From positions 1 through 5,959 of the forward strand of contig CADBUT010000291.1 of NCBI GenBank assembly GCA_902797925.1: a DNA stretch of 5,959 nt. The letters run 5' to 3'. Of this stretch, positions 1 to 5,959 are shown piece after piece (within the stretch, counting starts at the first letter, position 1; each line of letters begins with the position of its first letter). A program made the translations under genes and the position numbers. The notes under the pieces are model-generated. The model searched no databases. It worked only from the letters and a program-made list of their open reading frames with translations, and was not told the origin of the DNA. This stretch comes from an uncultured Spirochaetaceae bacterium (GTDB taxonomy: Bacteria > Spirochaetota > Spirochaetia > Treponematales > Treponemataceae).

Positions 1-3000
1 GCCTTCTGCGCCTGCCTTTTCAAGCTTTTCAGCAAGATTGCCTGCAAAAGTTGCGCCTATGCTGCGCGAGGCACTTTTGAGTGCGTGTACATGAACTGTA
101 AAATTGTGCAGATCGTTTTCAGCAAGTGCTGTTTTGAGCAGTTCAATTTTGTTTGCGGCGTCTTTCGCATATGTTTCAAGAATATCAATATATGTCGGCA
201 GTGAATTTCCAGCACAGTTCATGCCGGCTACAGTGTCAACGCCCTGAATCTGAAGCACAGTCTGATTTTCTGTGCTTTCAGCCTGTCTGTAAGTAATTGT
301 GCTTTCAGGTAGCCATTGCGCCAATATTTCATTGAATTTGTCTTTTTCGATAGGCTTGGCGAGAAAATCGTTCATCCCTTCTTTAATGAACTGTTCTTTC
401 ATATTGGTCATTGCATTTGCCGTCAGAGCAACAATAATAACGTTTCTGTTGTCATTCTGAAGTTTTCTGATTGCCTGTGTAGTTTCAATTCCGTCCATTT
501 CCGGCATCAGATGATCCATAAATACAAGATCAAATTTCTGCTGGTGCAATGCGGTGAGAGCGTCAAAGCCTGAAGTTGCTGTTACCGGAATAATTCCATG
601 TGTTGCAAGAAGGCCGCTTGCAACCTTAAGATTGACTACATTGTCATCAACAACAAGAACTTTTGCGTCCGGTGCAAAAATATTGTTCGGGTTATATTCC
701 GGTTTCTGAGCCTGATATTTGTAAGACTTATTAGAGAAAAAATTTGCCAGCTGAACACAATAAAGCGGCACTTGAAGAACAATAACATCTTCCATGTTTG
801 CAAATTCATATTCAGAATCTGCAAGAACAACAAACTGAAATTTTTTGTTCATGGTTTTCAGGTGTGAGCGGATTCTTGAAAGGTAAAGCCTTGAAACAAA
901 AATATAATCGAATGTCTTGTGCTTGCTGAGAATTTCAGATAATTCCGTCAGATTAGAGCATGCAGCCGGATTTATACCGATATCTGTGAGCTGAACAGTC
1001 AAAAACCGTCTGTGTCTTCTGCGCGGCTCATATATAAGCACCTTTTTCTTTTGAACCTTTTCTATATCTACAAGCGGTGTGCTGTCGCCGATTCTTTGCT
1101 TGATTTGAGCTGTGAAGGTGCTTCCGTTTCCGTATTCACTTGCAAAATCAATTGAACCGCCCATAAGCTCGCACAGCTGTTTGGTTATGGCAAGTCCGAG
1201 GCCTGTGCCTTCAATGTCTCTGTTGCGTTTTGTGTCCAGACGTTCAAACATATTGAAAAGCTTTGTCTGTTCTTCTGGTTTAATGCCGATACCTGTGTCC
1301 TGCATCTCAAAAATGAATTCAACAGTGTCGTCAGAAATTACGTCTGAAATTGTCAGCGTTACGCTTCCTTCTTTTGTGTACTTAATGGCGTTAGTAAACA
1401 GGTTAAGCAGAATCTGCTTTATGCGCAGTTCGTCACCTATAAGCTTTCTCGGAATGTCCGGTGCAATTCTTATAAAAAGCGAAAGGAATGTGTTGTGCGC
1501 TTTTATTCGTACCATTGAGATTACGTCGTTTATGAGTGACTCAAAATCATAAGAAGCCGGTACAAGTTCCAGTTTGCCGGACTCAATTTTAGAAAAATCC
1601 AGAATGTCGTTGATTATGCCTAGAAGGTTCCGGCTTGATGAATTTATGTTCTGTGTATACTCGTAGATATGCGGGGACAGGTTCTTGTCCAAAAGGATAA
1701 GATCGCTCATTCCCAGAATTGCATTAAGAGGTGTCCGGATTTCATGGCTCATGTTTGCAAGGAACGTGCTTTTGGCGTTAGTGCCGGAAATTGCTGCTTC
1801 CTGAGCTTCTTTCATGAATTTGTTTGCGTTATGTTCAATTTCCCTAAAAGAAACAATCTGAGTAAATGCGGTAAGTGCTTCAACTGTGTTTCTGTCTGGT
1901 TTCACTTCCTGCAATGAATTGTCAAAAATAGAAAAGCCCCATATTGAATTTCCGCTTAATATAGGAAGAAGAAGCCTTGTTGTTACGCTGCTTTGTGCCA
2001 TCTGGTATCTGACAAGACCTGTCGCATGGCTCTGTGTCATATATATAGGTCTTGGTGATTTGCAGATTATTCCCCAGTCGGTAAAGAACGTGTCAATATT
2101 CATTGTTATACCGAGAGGCAGATTCTGTGTTGACTGAGTCTGTTCCCACTTTGCAAGAAGCGTACACTGCGGTTGTGTTGTCTGGTCAGTTACAGAAACT
2201 TTCCATATATATGCCTTATCCATTCCGGCTGCTTTTGCGGCAGGTTCCAGAACACCTGCAAGCTGGTTCGAAAAATTGTTGTTAAGGTCTGTAGTGCTCA
2301 GCTGATTTGAAGTTTCATAAACCATCTGCTGCATGACCTGCGCTCTGGAAGATGTTTTTTTATCCTCAGCTTTTTCATTTTTCAGCTTATGAATTTTCAG
2401 ATTTGCCATAATAAGGAATACAATTCCTGTAATGACGAGCAGAATGAAAAATATAATAGAAAAAACAAGAAACAAATAAGTTTTATAAAACGGCAGAGGC
2501 TTATTTTGAATTTCTGCATTTCTTTCCTGCACTTTAAGAAGCGGAAATGAGAGAAATCTGTTCAGATTTTTGTAGTTATAAATCCATCTGTTTTTCTGTG
2601 GATTTTCAACAAGAGCCGCTGTTGCCGGGAACGGAACACCTCTCAATGTGTTATCAACAATGTTCAGAACTTTGCTGAAATGCTGCTCAATGTTTGAATA
2701 TTTGCCGCCTATTTCGTATTCAAATGAGCTTGTATAATCAAGACCGAAAATCGGAACGTTCGTCAGCTCAAGCATGTCAAATGAATCCTGATACGCGTCA
2801 ATGGAGCCTGTAAGTACAACTGTTCCATTAGTAAGCAGGCTAAGAATTTGCGGTAGAGATGAATCTGGAACGGTCTGGTTTGTTCTTATGCTCAGATTCG
2901 GGAAATTTTTAGAAATATCTGAGACCATCTGTTCCTGCCAGAAAAAGCCTGTCTTTGTTTTATCATTTAATATGAAGATATTTGTTGTTTTAGGGAAAAG

Positions 3001-4101
3001 TTCAAGAACTGTTTCGACAGTTTCCTTTGTAGAGATTGTTTCTTGAACGGTTATGCTGTTTGTTCCAATTTGATTGAAAGTTTCAGGGTAATTGTATGGA
3101 ATGCCTGTAATTATGACCGGCGTTCCTTTAAAAAGGCTTTCATAATTATCTGAGACAAACTGAGCAGTTTCAAGTCCGCGTGTAATTATTATGCTTGGAG
3201 CATATTTTGCGAATTTGTTGTGAATCTGCGTTGTTATTTCAGGATTCAGATTTGCATAGTCAAGGGTATTGGTTCTGTTCTTAAGATAAAACGTCTCGTA
3301 TGAGATTCCCTGATTTTTTGAGCAGTATTCTTCAATAAGCTTATCAAGTTTTTCGTTGAGTTTCTGATCTTTTTGAACTGAAGTTATAAAGAGAATATTC
3401 TTCGGTGAATCCTGGTTTGACAGATTGTTGACGATTTTCTTATATGAGCCGTCACTTTTCATGTTTGTAAGTGCGCGTGAAATAAAACCCGCTTCGGCTT
3501 TATATTCAGGGTTAAGATAGAGATAAGTCAAAAGTTTTGCACACGAGCCTATTTCAAAAATGCCTTCAGGCAGGGGCAGACGCATTTCAGAGTCATGTGC
3601 ATAGATAATACCGTAATCTACAAGCCCGTCCTTCAAAACATTATAAAGTTCCTGCTTTGATGTTATGGCAAGTGCTTTTATGTTTTTCTCTGATTCCAGC
3701 ATTCTTCTGATATAATCATTAGACGCAACAAATCCTACAGTCTTGTTTTTTAGGTCTTTCCAATTTGAAACAGACTGGCTTTTGTCAGTAGAAATGACAG
3801 AAAGAGAAATATCTATAATCGGTTCGTCAACACGCACAAATGGCAGAGGAGAATCTGATACCGCATTTTCAATAAGAACAATTCCGTCTGTACGGTTAGT
3901 TTCAGTGTAAATAAGCCCGATGCGTGGTTCATTAAGTGAAAAAACCGAATCCAGCTGGCATCTTGAAAATGCTTCCTGAATAATTCTTGTGGTGCTTATG
4001 GAAGTATCCGGCGGAAGCGAAATTTGATATTGCTTTTCTGCAAATAACAATAGGATTGAAAAAAATATGTACAGAAAGAATGGAATTGTTCTTTTTTTCA
4101 T
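1..4101 (-). CDS. Hybrid histidine kinase with tandem periplasmic binding-protein sensor, two receivers and HPt (C-terminus outside window)
   Basis: Inner-membrane phosphorelay sensor kinase; 1367 codons are read from the ATG at 4101 to the left edge with no stop. Seen: a signal peptide (about 1-21, MKKRTIPFFLYIFFSILLLF); an SBP_bac_3-like segment (about 22-225, with WKDLKNKTVGF from W114); an ABC_sub_bind-like segment (about 234-490, with IFILNDKTKTG and VPIFGLDY); one membrane helix (about 540-567); a GAF-like segment (about 600-760); HisKA with NMSHEIRTPLN (H786); HATPase with an N box from D890, DTGIGI at D935 and GTGLGL at 965-970; a degenerate receiver (about 1018-1130, YEP where DD is expected, S1070 at the phosphoacceptor site); an intact receiver (D1152, D1153, D1196, K1249); and HPt with HALKSAS (H1339). 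Family knowledge predicts a relay H786-D1196-H1339. The start is supported by the signal peptide. No good Shine-Dalgarno is visible, and the receiver gene ends five bases upstream, so translational coupling is likely. The ligand is unknown. About 50 residues of HPt are probably missing. Confidence 0.95.
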   Translation of the reverse strand, partial: MKKRTIPFFLYIFFSILLLFAEKQYQISLPPDTSISTTRIIQEAFSRCQLDSVFSLNEPRIGLIYTETNRTDGIVLIENAVSDSPLPFVRVDEPIIDISLSVISTDKSQSVSNWKDLKNKTVGFVASNDYIRRMLESEKNIKALAITSKQELYNVLKDGLVDYGIIYAHDSEMRLPLPEGIFEIGSCAKLLTYLYLNPEYKAEAGFISRALTNMKSDGSYKKIVNNLSNQDSPKNILFITSVQKDQKLNEKLDKLIEEYCSKNQGISYETFYLKNRTNTLDYANLNPEITTQIHNKFAKYAPSIIITRGLETAQFVSDNYESLFKGTPVIITGIPYNYPETFNQIGTNSITVQETISTKETVETVLELFPKTTNIFILNDKTKTGFFWQEQMVSDISKNFPNLSIRTNQTVPDSSLPQILSLLTNGTVVLTGSIDAYQDSFDMLELTNVPIFGLDYTSSFEYEIGGKYSNIEQHFSKVLNIVDNTLRGVPFPATAALVENPQKNRWIYNYKNLNRFLSFPLLKVQERNAEIQNKPLPFYKTYLFLVFSIIFFILLVITGIVFLIMANLKIHKLKNEKAEDKKTSSRAQVMQQMVYETSNQLSTTDLNNNFSNQLAGVLEPAAKAAGMDKAYIWKVSVTDQTTQPQCTLLAKWEQTQSTQNLPLGITMNIDTFFTDWGIICKSPRPIYMTQSHATGLVRYQMAQSSVTTRLLLPILSGNSIWGFSIFDNSLQEVKPDRNTVEALTAFTQIVSFREIEHNANKFMKEAQEAAISGTNAKSTFLANMSHEIRTPLNAILGMSDLILLDKNLSPHIYEYTQNINSSSRNLLGIINDILDFSKIESGKLELVPASYDFESLINDVISMVRIKAHNTFLSLFIRIAPDIPRKLIGDELRIKQILLNLFTNAIKYTKEGSVTLTISDVISDDTVEFIFEMQDTGIGIKPEEQTKLFNMFERLDTKRNRDIEGTGLGLAITKQLCELMGGSIDFASEYGNGSTFTAQIKQRIGDSTPLVDIEKVQKKKVLIYEPRRRHRRFLTVQLTDIGINPAACSNLTELSEILSKHKTFDYIFVSRLYLSRIRSHLKTMNKKFQFVVLADSEYEFANMEDVIVLQVPLYCVQLANFFSNKSYKYQAQKPEYNPNNIFAPDAKVLVVDDNVVNLKVASGLLATHGIIPVTATSGFDALTALHQQKFDLVFMDHLMPEMDGIETTQAIRKLQNDNRNVIIVALTANAMTNMKEQFIKEGMNDFLAKPIEKDKFNEILAQWLPESTITYRQAESTENQTVLQIQGVDTVAGMNCAGNSLPTYIDILETYAKDAANKIELLKTALAENDLHNFTVHVHALKSASRSIGATFAGNLAEKLEKAGAEG

Positions 4102-4106
4102 GGCAG

Positions 4107-4469
4107 TCAGACTTTCAGGTGTTTTTTAATTCTTCCAGGCAGTGCAGCTACGTCAAACGGCTTTACGATATAATCCAGAACACCGAGTTCAAAGCCTGTC
4201 ATGACAACCTGTTTTTCAGAATGAGAAGTCAGAAAAATTACAGGTATGCTTTCCCAGCCGATAACGCTCTTTAATTTTTCCAGAATAGTCATACCGTCAA
4301 TATCAGGCATTTCAATATCAAGAAGAATTAAGTCAGGCCGCTTTTTTGAGAGTGCCGCAAAAAGCTGTGTACCGGAAGTAAGCAGTGTAAGCTCAAAATG
4401 ATTTTTTAATGCGCTTTCTGCCAGCTTCAGAGTGGTTATACTGTCATCTACAACGAAAATATGTTTCAA
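4107..4469 (-). CDS. Stand-alone CheY/Spo0F-like response-regulator receiver protein
   Basis: Cytoplasmic single-domain receiver of 120 residues with no output domain. All receiver landmarks are present: acidic pair D8/D9 in FVVDDS, phosphoacceptor D51 in LILLDIEMPDIDG, T81 in FLTS and K103 in VKPF. Its length matches a lone REC domain. It starts with TTG (complement of 4467-4469), not ATG. The choice is supported by AGGAG at 4476-4480, six A residues upstream of the TTG, and the reading begins directly with the first REC strand (KHIFVVDD). It is the first gene of a minus-strand operon; its TGA ends five bases before the ATG of the hybrid kinase. Single-domain receivers act as phosphate shuttles between kinase and HPt, as final relay acceptors, or by binding a partner such as a motor or enzyme. 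Here it is a natural candidate to receive phosphate from the kinase HPt domain. That pairing is inferred from gene order only. Confidence 0.95.
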   Translation of the reverse strand: MKHIFVVDDSITTLKLAESALKNHFELTLLTSGTQLFAALSKKRPDLILLDIEMPDIDGMTILEKLKSVIGWESIPVIFLTSHSEKQVVMTGFELGVLDYIVKPFDVAALPGRIKKHLKV

Positions 4470-4475
4470 TTTTTT

Positions 4476-4480
4476 CTCCT
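4476..4480 (-). promoter_or_regulatory. Ribosome binding site that fixes a TTG start
   Basis: On the minus strand AGGAG is followed by six A residues and then TTG AAA CAT. This is an excellent Shine-Dalgarno at good spacing, and no ATG lies nearby in frame, so it identifies TTG as the start of the receiver gene. Confidence 0.85.
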
Positions 4481-4511
4481 GTTTTTATAATACTTATAGA
4501 TTCTGTGTATG

Positions 4512-4540
4512 ATAATAGCATGAAAGGCAGCTTCTTAAAA
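4512..4540 (-). promoter_or_regulatory. Predicted sigma-70-type promoter for the receiver-kinase operon
   Basis: Reading the minus strand, a TATTAT -10 hexamer (4512-4517) is preceded by TGC, giving an extended -10 (TGn). A weak -35, TTTTAA (4535-4540), lies 17 bases upstream. An overlapping alternative is TATCAT (4509-4514) with TTAAGA (4533-4538) at 18 bases. Transcription would begin near 4505 and give a leader of about 35 nt before the TTG start. The -35 matches are poor and the region is AT-rich, so this is a reasonable but unproven call. Confidence 0.45.
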
Positions 4541-4643
4541 GTCCGAATTAACAATAATGAATCTATATTGCGGAAAAACTGTGCAAAAATGCTGAATTTG
4601 CCGATTTTATTAATGATTTTACATTAGATAGCAAAAAAAAGAC

Positions 4644-4671
4644 TTGTTTTTTGGTACTTGTTATGTATAAT
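4644..4671 (+). promoter_or_regulatory. Predicted sigma-70-type promoter for the FecR-domain gene
   Basis: A perfect TATAAT -10 (4666-4671) lies 16 bases after a TTGTTT -35 (4644-4649). An A8 tract at 4633-4640 directly precedes the -35 and resembles an UP element. Transcription would start near 4678, leaving a leader of about 80 nt before the ATG at 4758. The perfect -10 and near-ideal spacing make this the best promoter candidate in the window. Confidence 0.65.
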
Positions 4672-4705
4672 GAATATGAACATTTTTTTAAGTGGTGTAT
4701 TTAAT

Positions 4706-4740
4706 TCAAGTTGTTGTAGTTTTTTTGGTTTAGAACTTGA
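4706..4740 (+). repeat. Seven-base inverted repeat in the leader of the FecR-domain gene
   Basis: TCAAGTT (4706-4712) and AACTTGA (4734-4740) are perfect inverted copies separated by 21 bases, ending four bases before the Shine-Dalgarno. It could be a weak leader hairpin or a spaced protein-binding site. Seven base pairs in AT-rich DNA can arise by chance. Confidence 0.25.
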
Positions 4741-4744
4741 CACT

Positions 4745-4751
4745 AAAGGAG
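4745..4751 (+). promoter_or_regulatory. Ribosome binding site of the FecR-domain gene
   Basis: AAAGGAG lies six bases before the ATG at 4758. It selects this ATG over an upstream in-frame TTG at 4737, which lies before the Shine-Dalgarno and would spoil the signal peptide. Confidence 0.9.
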
Positions 4752-4757
4752 TGTTGT

Positions 4758-5495
4758 ATGAAAAAGATAGCTTTAGTTTCTTTAATGATTCTTTGTGCAG
4801 TTGGTATGTTTGCACTTGACGGTACTGTTGTTTCTGTTACCGGCAAAGTTGAAATGCAGGCAGCTCCAAATGGAGAATGGGTTATCCTTAAAGCTGGTGA
4901 TACAGTACCGGAGGGTGCTGTAATTTCAACCGCCTTCAAATCATCGGCTACATTGAAATTAGGCGGTTCTACCGTTACTGTTAATCAGTTGACAAGAGTT
5001 GTTGTCCGTGAATTGACAAATGATACAGATAAAGTAACAACAAAGTTGTTCCTTGATGCAGGTGCTTTGCGCGCAGATGTTAAATCAATGGATAACAAAG
5101 CAAATGACTTCAAAATCCAGTCATCTGTTGTAACTTCTTCTGTTCGTGGTACTGAACTTGAGGACAATGCCATGGGTGATCACTTAACTATCCGCGGAAA
5201 CGTAAGTTCTACTTCAAATGACTGTGAATGGGGTGTAACAACAACACAGGGCGAGAAGACAGAATTGTATAATGGAGTTTTGCAGAATTCTTACACAAAC
5301 GGCAACAAAGAGGTAGCACTTAATAAAGTTGTTACTTCTCCTGTAGAAGAAGATACTTCTCCATTGCAGATTACAACAGGTGATTACGGTGACGGAGTTG
5401 TTCACCTGCCGCCTATAGGTTTCACCGATGCAGCCGGATACGGTGCTTATGAAAAAGAGCTTTACACATCTAATGTTTCAATTGGATTAGAGTAA
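4758..5495 (+). CDS. Secreted FecR-domain protein
   Basis: Exported protein of 245 residues. It opens with a clear signal peptide (MKKIALVSLMILCAVGMFA, cleavage probably before LDG). The mature part starts with GTVVSVTGKVEM, has GDTVPEGAVIST at about 47-58, and a TLKLGGSTVTV strand pattern. It continues through LFLDAGALRADV to SSVRGTELE (R130), the order typical of FecR domains (PF04773). The remaining 110 or so residues are Thr/Ser/Asn/Gly-rich with no domain I recognise. Unlike the anti-sigma regulator FecR of iron uptake, it has no cytoplasmic N-terminal domain, no internal membrane helix and no sigma-factor neighbour, so a structural or ligand-binding envelope role is more likely than sigma control. 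No lipobox Cys follows the signal peptide, so it is probably soluble in the periplasm or released. It appears monocistronic: its own promoter lies upstream and a strong terminator follows. It diverges from the kinase operon, which may hint at a shared pathway. Confidence 0.9.
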   Translation: MKKIALVSLMILCAVGMFALDGTVVSVTGKVEMQAAPNGEWVILKAGDTVPEGAVISTAFKSSATLKLGGSTVTVNQLTRVVVRELTNDTDKVTTKLFLDAGALRADVKSMDNKANDFKIQSSVVTSSVRGTELEDNAMGDHLTIRGNVSSTSNDCEWGVTTTQGEKTELYNGVLQNSYTNGNKEVALNKVVTSPVEEDTSPLQITTGDYGDGVVHLPPIGFTDAAGYGAYEKELYTSNVSIGLE

Positions 5496-5513
5496 TACTA
5501 TTTGTAATGTATG

Positions 5514-5549
5514 AAGCACTTGAGTAAAAATGCTCAAGTGCTTTTTTTT
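5514..5549 (+). terminator. Intrinsic terminator after the FecR-domain gene
   Basis: A perfect 11-bp inverted repeat (AAGCACTTGAG at 5514-5524, CTCAAGTGCTT at 5533-5543) encloses an 8-base loop and runs into a T8 tract (5542-5549). It begins 18 bases past the TAA. This is a textbook Rho-independent terminator on the plus strand and separates this gene from the next one. Confidence 0.93.
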
Positions 5550-5552
5550 GCC

Positions 5553-5581
5553 TTGCGCATTCGGGCGCTCACTGATATCAT
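5553..5581 (+). promoter_or_regulatory. Predicted extended -10 promoter abutting the next start codon
   Basis: TTGCGC (5553-5558) lies 17 bases upstream of TATCAT (5576-5581), and TGA immediately precedes the -10, giving an extended TGn motif. The predicted transcription start (about 5588-5589) coincides with the A of the ATG at 5589, so the message could have no leader. The promoter sits just after the terminator of the preceding gene, where a new transcription unit would be expected. Confidence 0.5.
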
Positions 5582-5588
5582 GTAAAAT

Positions 5589-5959
5589 ATGAATAATAAT
5601 GATAGGATTAATGCATACAAACATGCATTTAACTTTAAGGAAAAATTGTCTTCAGAAGAAGTTGCAAAAAACAATGCGGCAATTGAATCTATGCAGAAGC
5701 CGAAAACAGATGCAGCTTTAGCAGCTCTTTTAGCCAGCTCACATTCAGAGCCGGAAAAAGAAGAAGAGAAACCTGAATTTAAGCCTTTCAGCTTTGATAA
5801 TGCTCCTGTTTTTAAGTCTATAGACGACGGTGCAGATACAGACAATAATCAGAATCAGCAGAAACAGGAACAGCAGAATAACGATAATCAAAAAAAAGAC
5901 GAACCGCCGGAAGAAGAGGATTTCTGGCATCAGCGCGATGCGATGCTTAAACAGCAGAA
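5589..5959 (+). CDS. Hypothetical charged Gln/Asn-rich protein (N-terminal part, runs off the right edge)
   Basis: An open frame of 123 codons from ATG 5589 to the window end; I do not recognise the family. Residues 1-60 are Lys/Glu/Ala-rich and probably helical. From about 55 the sequence is strongly charged (EPEKEEEKPEFKP), followed by a Gln/Asn/Asp-rich stretch (about 85-105, including NNQNQQKQEQQ) and an acidic EEEDFWHQRD segment. There is no signal peptide or membrane helix, so the visible part is probably cytoplasmic and largely disordered, perhaps leading into a folded domain beyond the edge. An in-frame TAA two codons upstream rules out a longer N-terminus. No Shine-Dalgarno precedes the ATG. 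An alternative start is TTG at 5646 (codon 20), preceded by AAGGA four bases upstream, much like the TTG start of the receiver gene. Codon use resembles that of the neighbours, and the open frame with a well-placed promoter and terminator before it supports a real gene. Confidence 0.72.
   Translation, partial: MNNNDRINAYKHAFNFKEKLSSEEVAKNNAAIESMQKPKTDAALAALLASSHSEPEKEEEKPEFKPFSFDNAPVFKSIDDGADTDNNQNQQKQEQQNNDNQKKDEPPEEEDFWHQRDAMLKQQ

Larger units (their letters stand above)
4470..4757. other. Divergent intergenic region
   Basis: This 288-base AT-rich stretch separates the minus-strand receiver-kinase operon from the plus-strand FecR-domain gene. It holds a predicted promoter in each direction, both Shine-Dalgarno sites, and an A8 tract (4633-4640) just upstream of the plus-strand -35 that could act as an UP element. 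A small inverted repeat lies in the plus-strand leader. The roughly 90 bases between the two promoters (about 4541-4632) show no convincing operator, RNA gene or small ORF. Confidence 0.7.

Noticed and set aside
1112..1552. A 146-codon plus-strand open frame
   Set aside because: It lies wholly antisense to the HisKA/HATPase part of the kinase, its translation resembles no protein family, and the minus-strand frame carries clear kinase motifs.
3987..4274. A 95-codon plus-strand open frame
   Set aside because: It is antisense to the kinase signal peptide and the receiver gene, both of which are well supported; no family resemblance is visible.
4737..4742. TTGACA as a consensus -35 box
   Set aside because: No matching -10 lies at 16-18 bases; the expected position falls on the first codons of the FecR-domain gene. 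A better promoter is present upstream at 4644-4671.
4737..4757. TTG at 4737 as the start of the FecR-domain protein
   Set aside because: It lies upstream of the AAAGGAG site and would add seven residues before a perfect signal peptide; ATG 4758 is six bases after that site.
4758..5495. FecR anti-sigma/iron-dicitrate regulation system
   Set aside because: The protein has an N-terminal signal peptide instead of a cytoplasmic sigma-binding region, no internal membrane helix, and no ECF sigma factor or TonB receptor gene beside it in this window.
5580..5585. ATG-TAA minimal upstream ORF before the right-end gene
   Set aside because: It overlaps the predicted -10 and would lie upstream of the predicted transcription start; most likely chance in AT-rich DNA.
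5534..5845. A 103-codon minus-strand open frame with hydrophobic stretches
   Set aside because: It overlaps the terminator and is the complement of the Glu/Lys/Gln-rich plus-strand gene. It starts with no visible Shine-Dalgarno, and the plus frame is open to the window end with a promoter before it.

Overview
The window looks like chromosomal sequence from a spirochaete, most likely a Treponema relative. This is inferred from four things: the gene content (a very large hybrid kinase with a binding-protein-like sensor, a secreted FecR-domain protein), the Lys-Lys signal peptides, the AT-rich intergenic DNA and the use of TTG as a start codon. No rRNA, tRNA, CRISPR array or mobile element is visible, so the assignment is not firm.

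Layout. Positions 1-4469 hold a two-gene minus-strand operon. The promoter-proximal gene is a 120-residue stand-alone receiver protein (4107-4469). Five bases downstream begins a giant hybrid histidine kinase (4101 down to the left edge, 1367 codons without a stop, C-terminus outside the window). The kinase reads as: signal peptide, SBP_bac_3-like segment, ABC_sub_bind-like segment, one membrane helix, GAF-like segment, HisKA, HATPase, a receiver-like domain lacking the acidic and phosphoacceptor residues, an intact receiver, and an HPt domain cut by the window edge. Positions 4470-4757 are a divergent intergenic region with a predicted promoter in each direction. Positions 4758-5495 encode a secreted FecR-domain protein, followed by a strong intrinsic terminator (5514-5549). 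A further plus-strand gene begins at 5589 and leaves the window at 5959. It encodes a charged, Gln/Asn-rich protein of unknown function, and its predicted promoter lies so close to the ATG that the mRNA may be leaderless.

How the parts may work together. The kinase has the pieces of a full His-Asp-His-Asp relay (H786 to D1196 to H1339), and the co-transcribed receiver (D51) is the obvious candidate for the final acceptor. Neither protein shows a DNA-binding or enzymatic output domain in this window, so the downstream effect is unknown. The divergent FecR-domain gene might be a target or an accessory envelope protein, but only its position suggests this. I found no clear sign of a wholly new system. 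The most distinctive items are the tandem binding-protein sensor, the degenerate receiver inside the kinase, and the possible leaderless gene at the right end.
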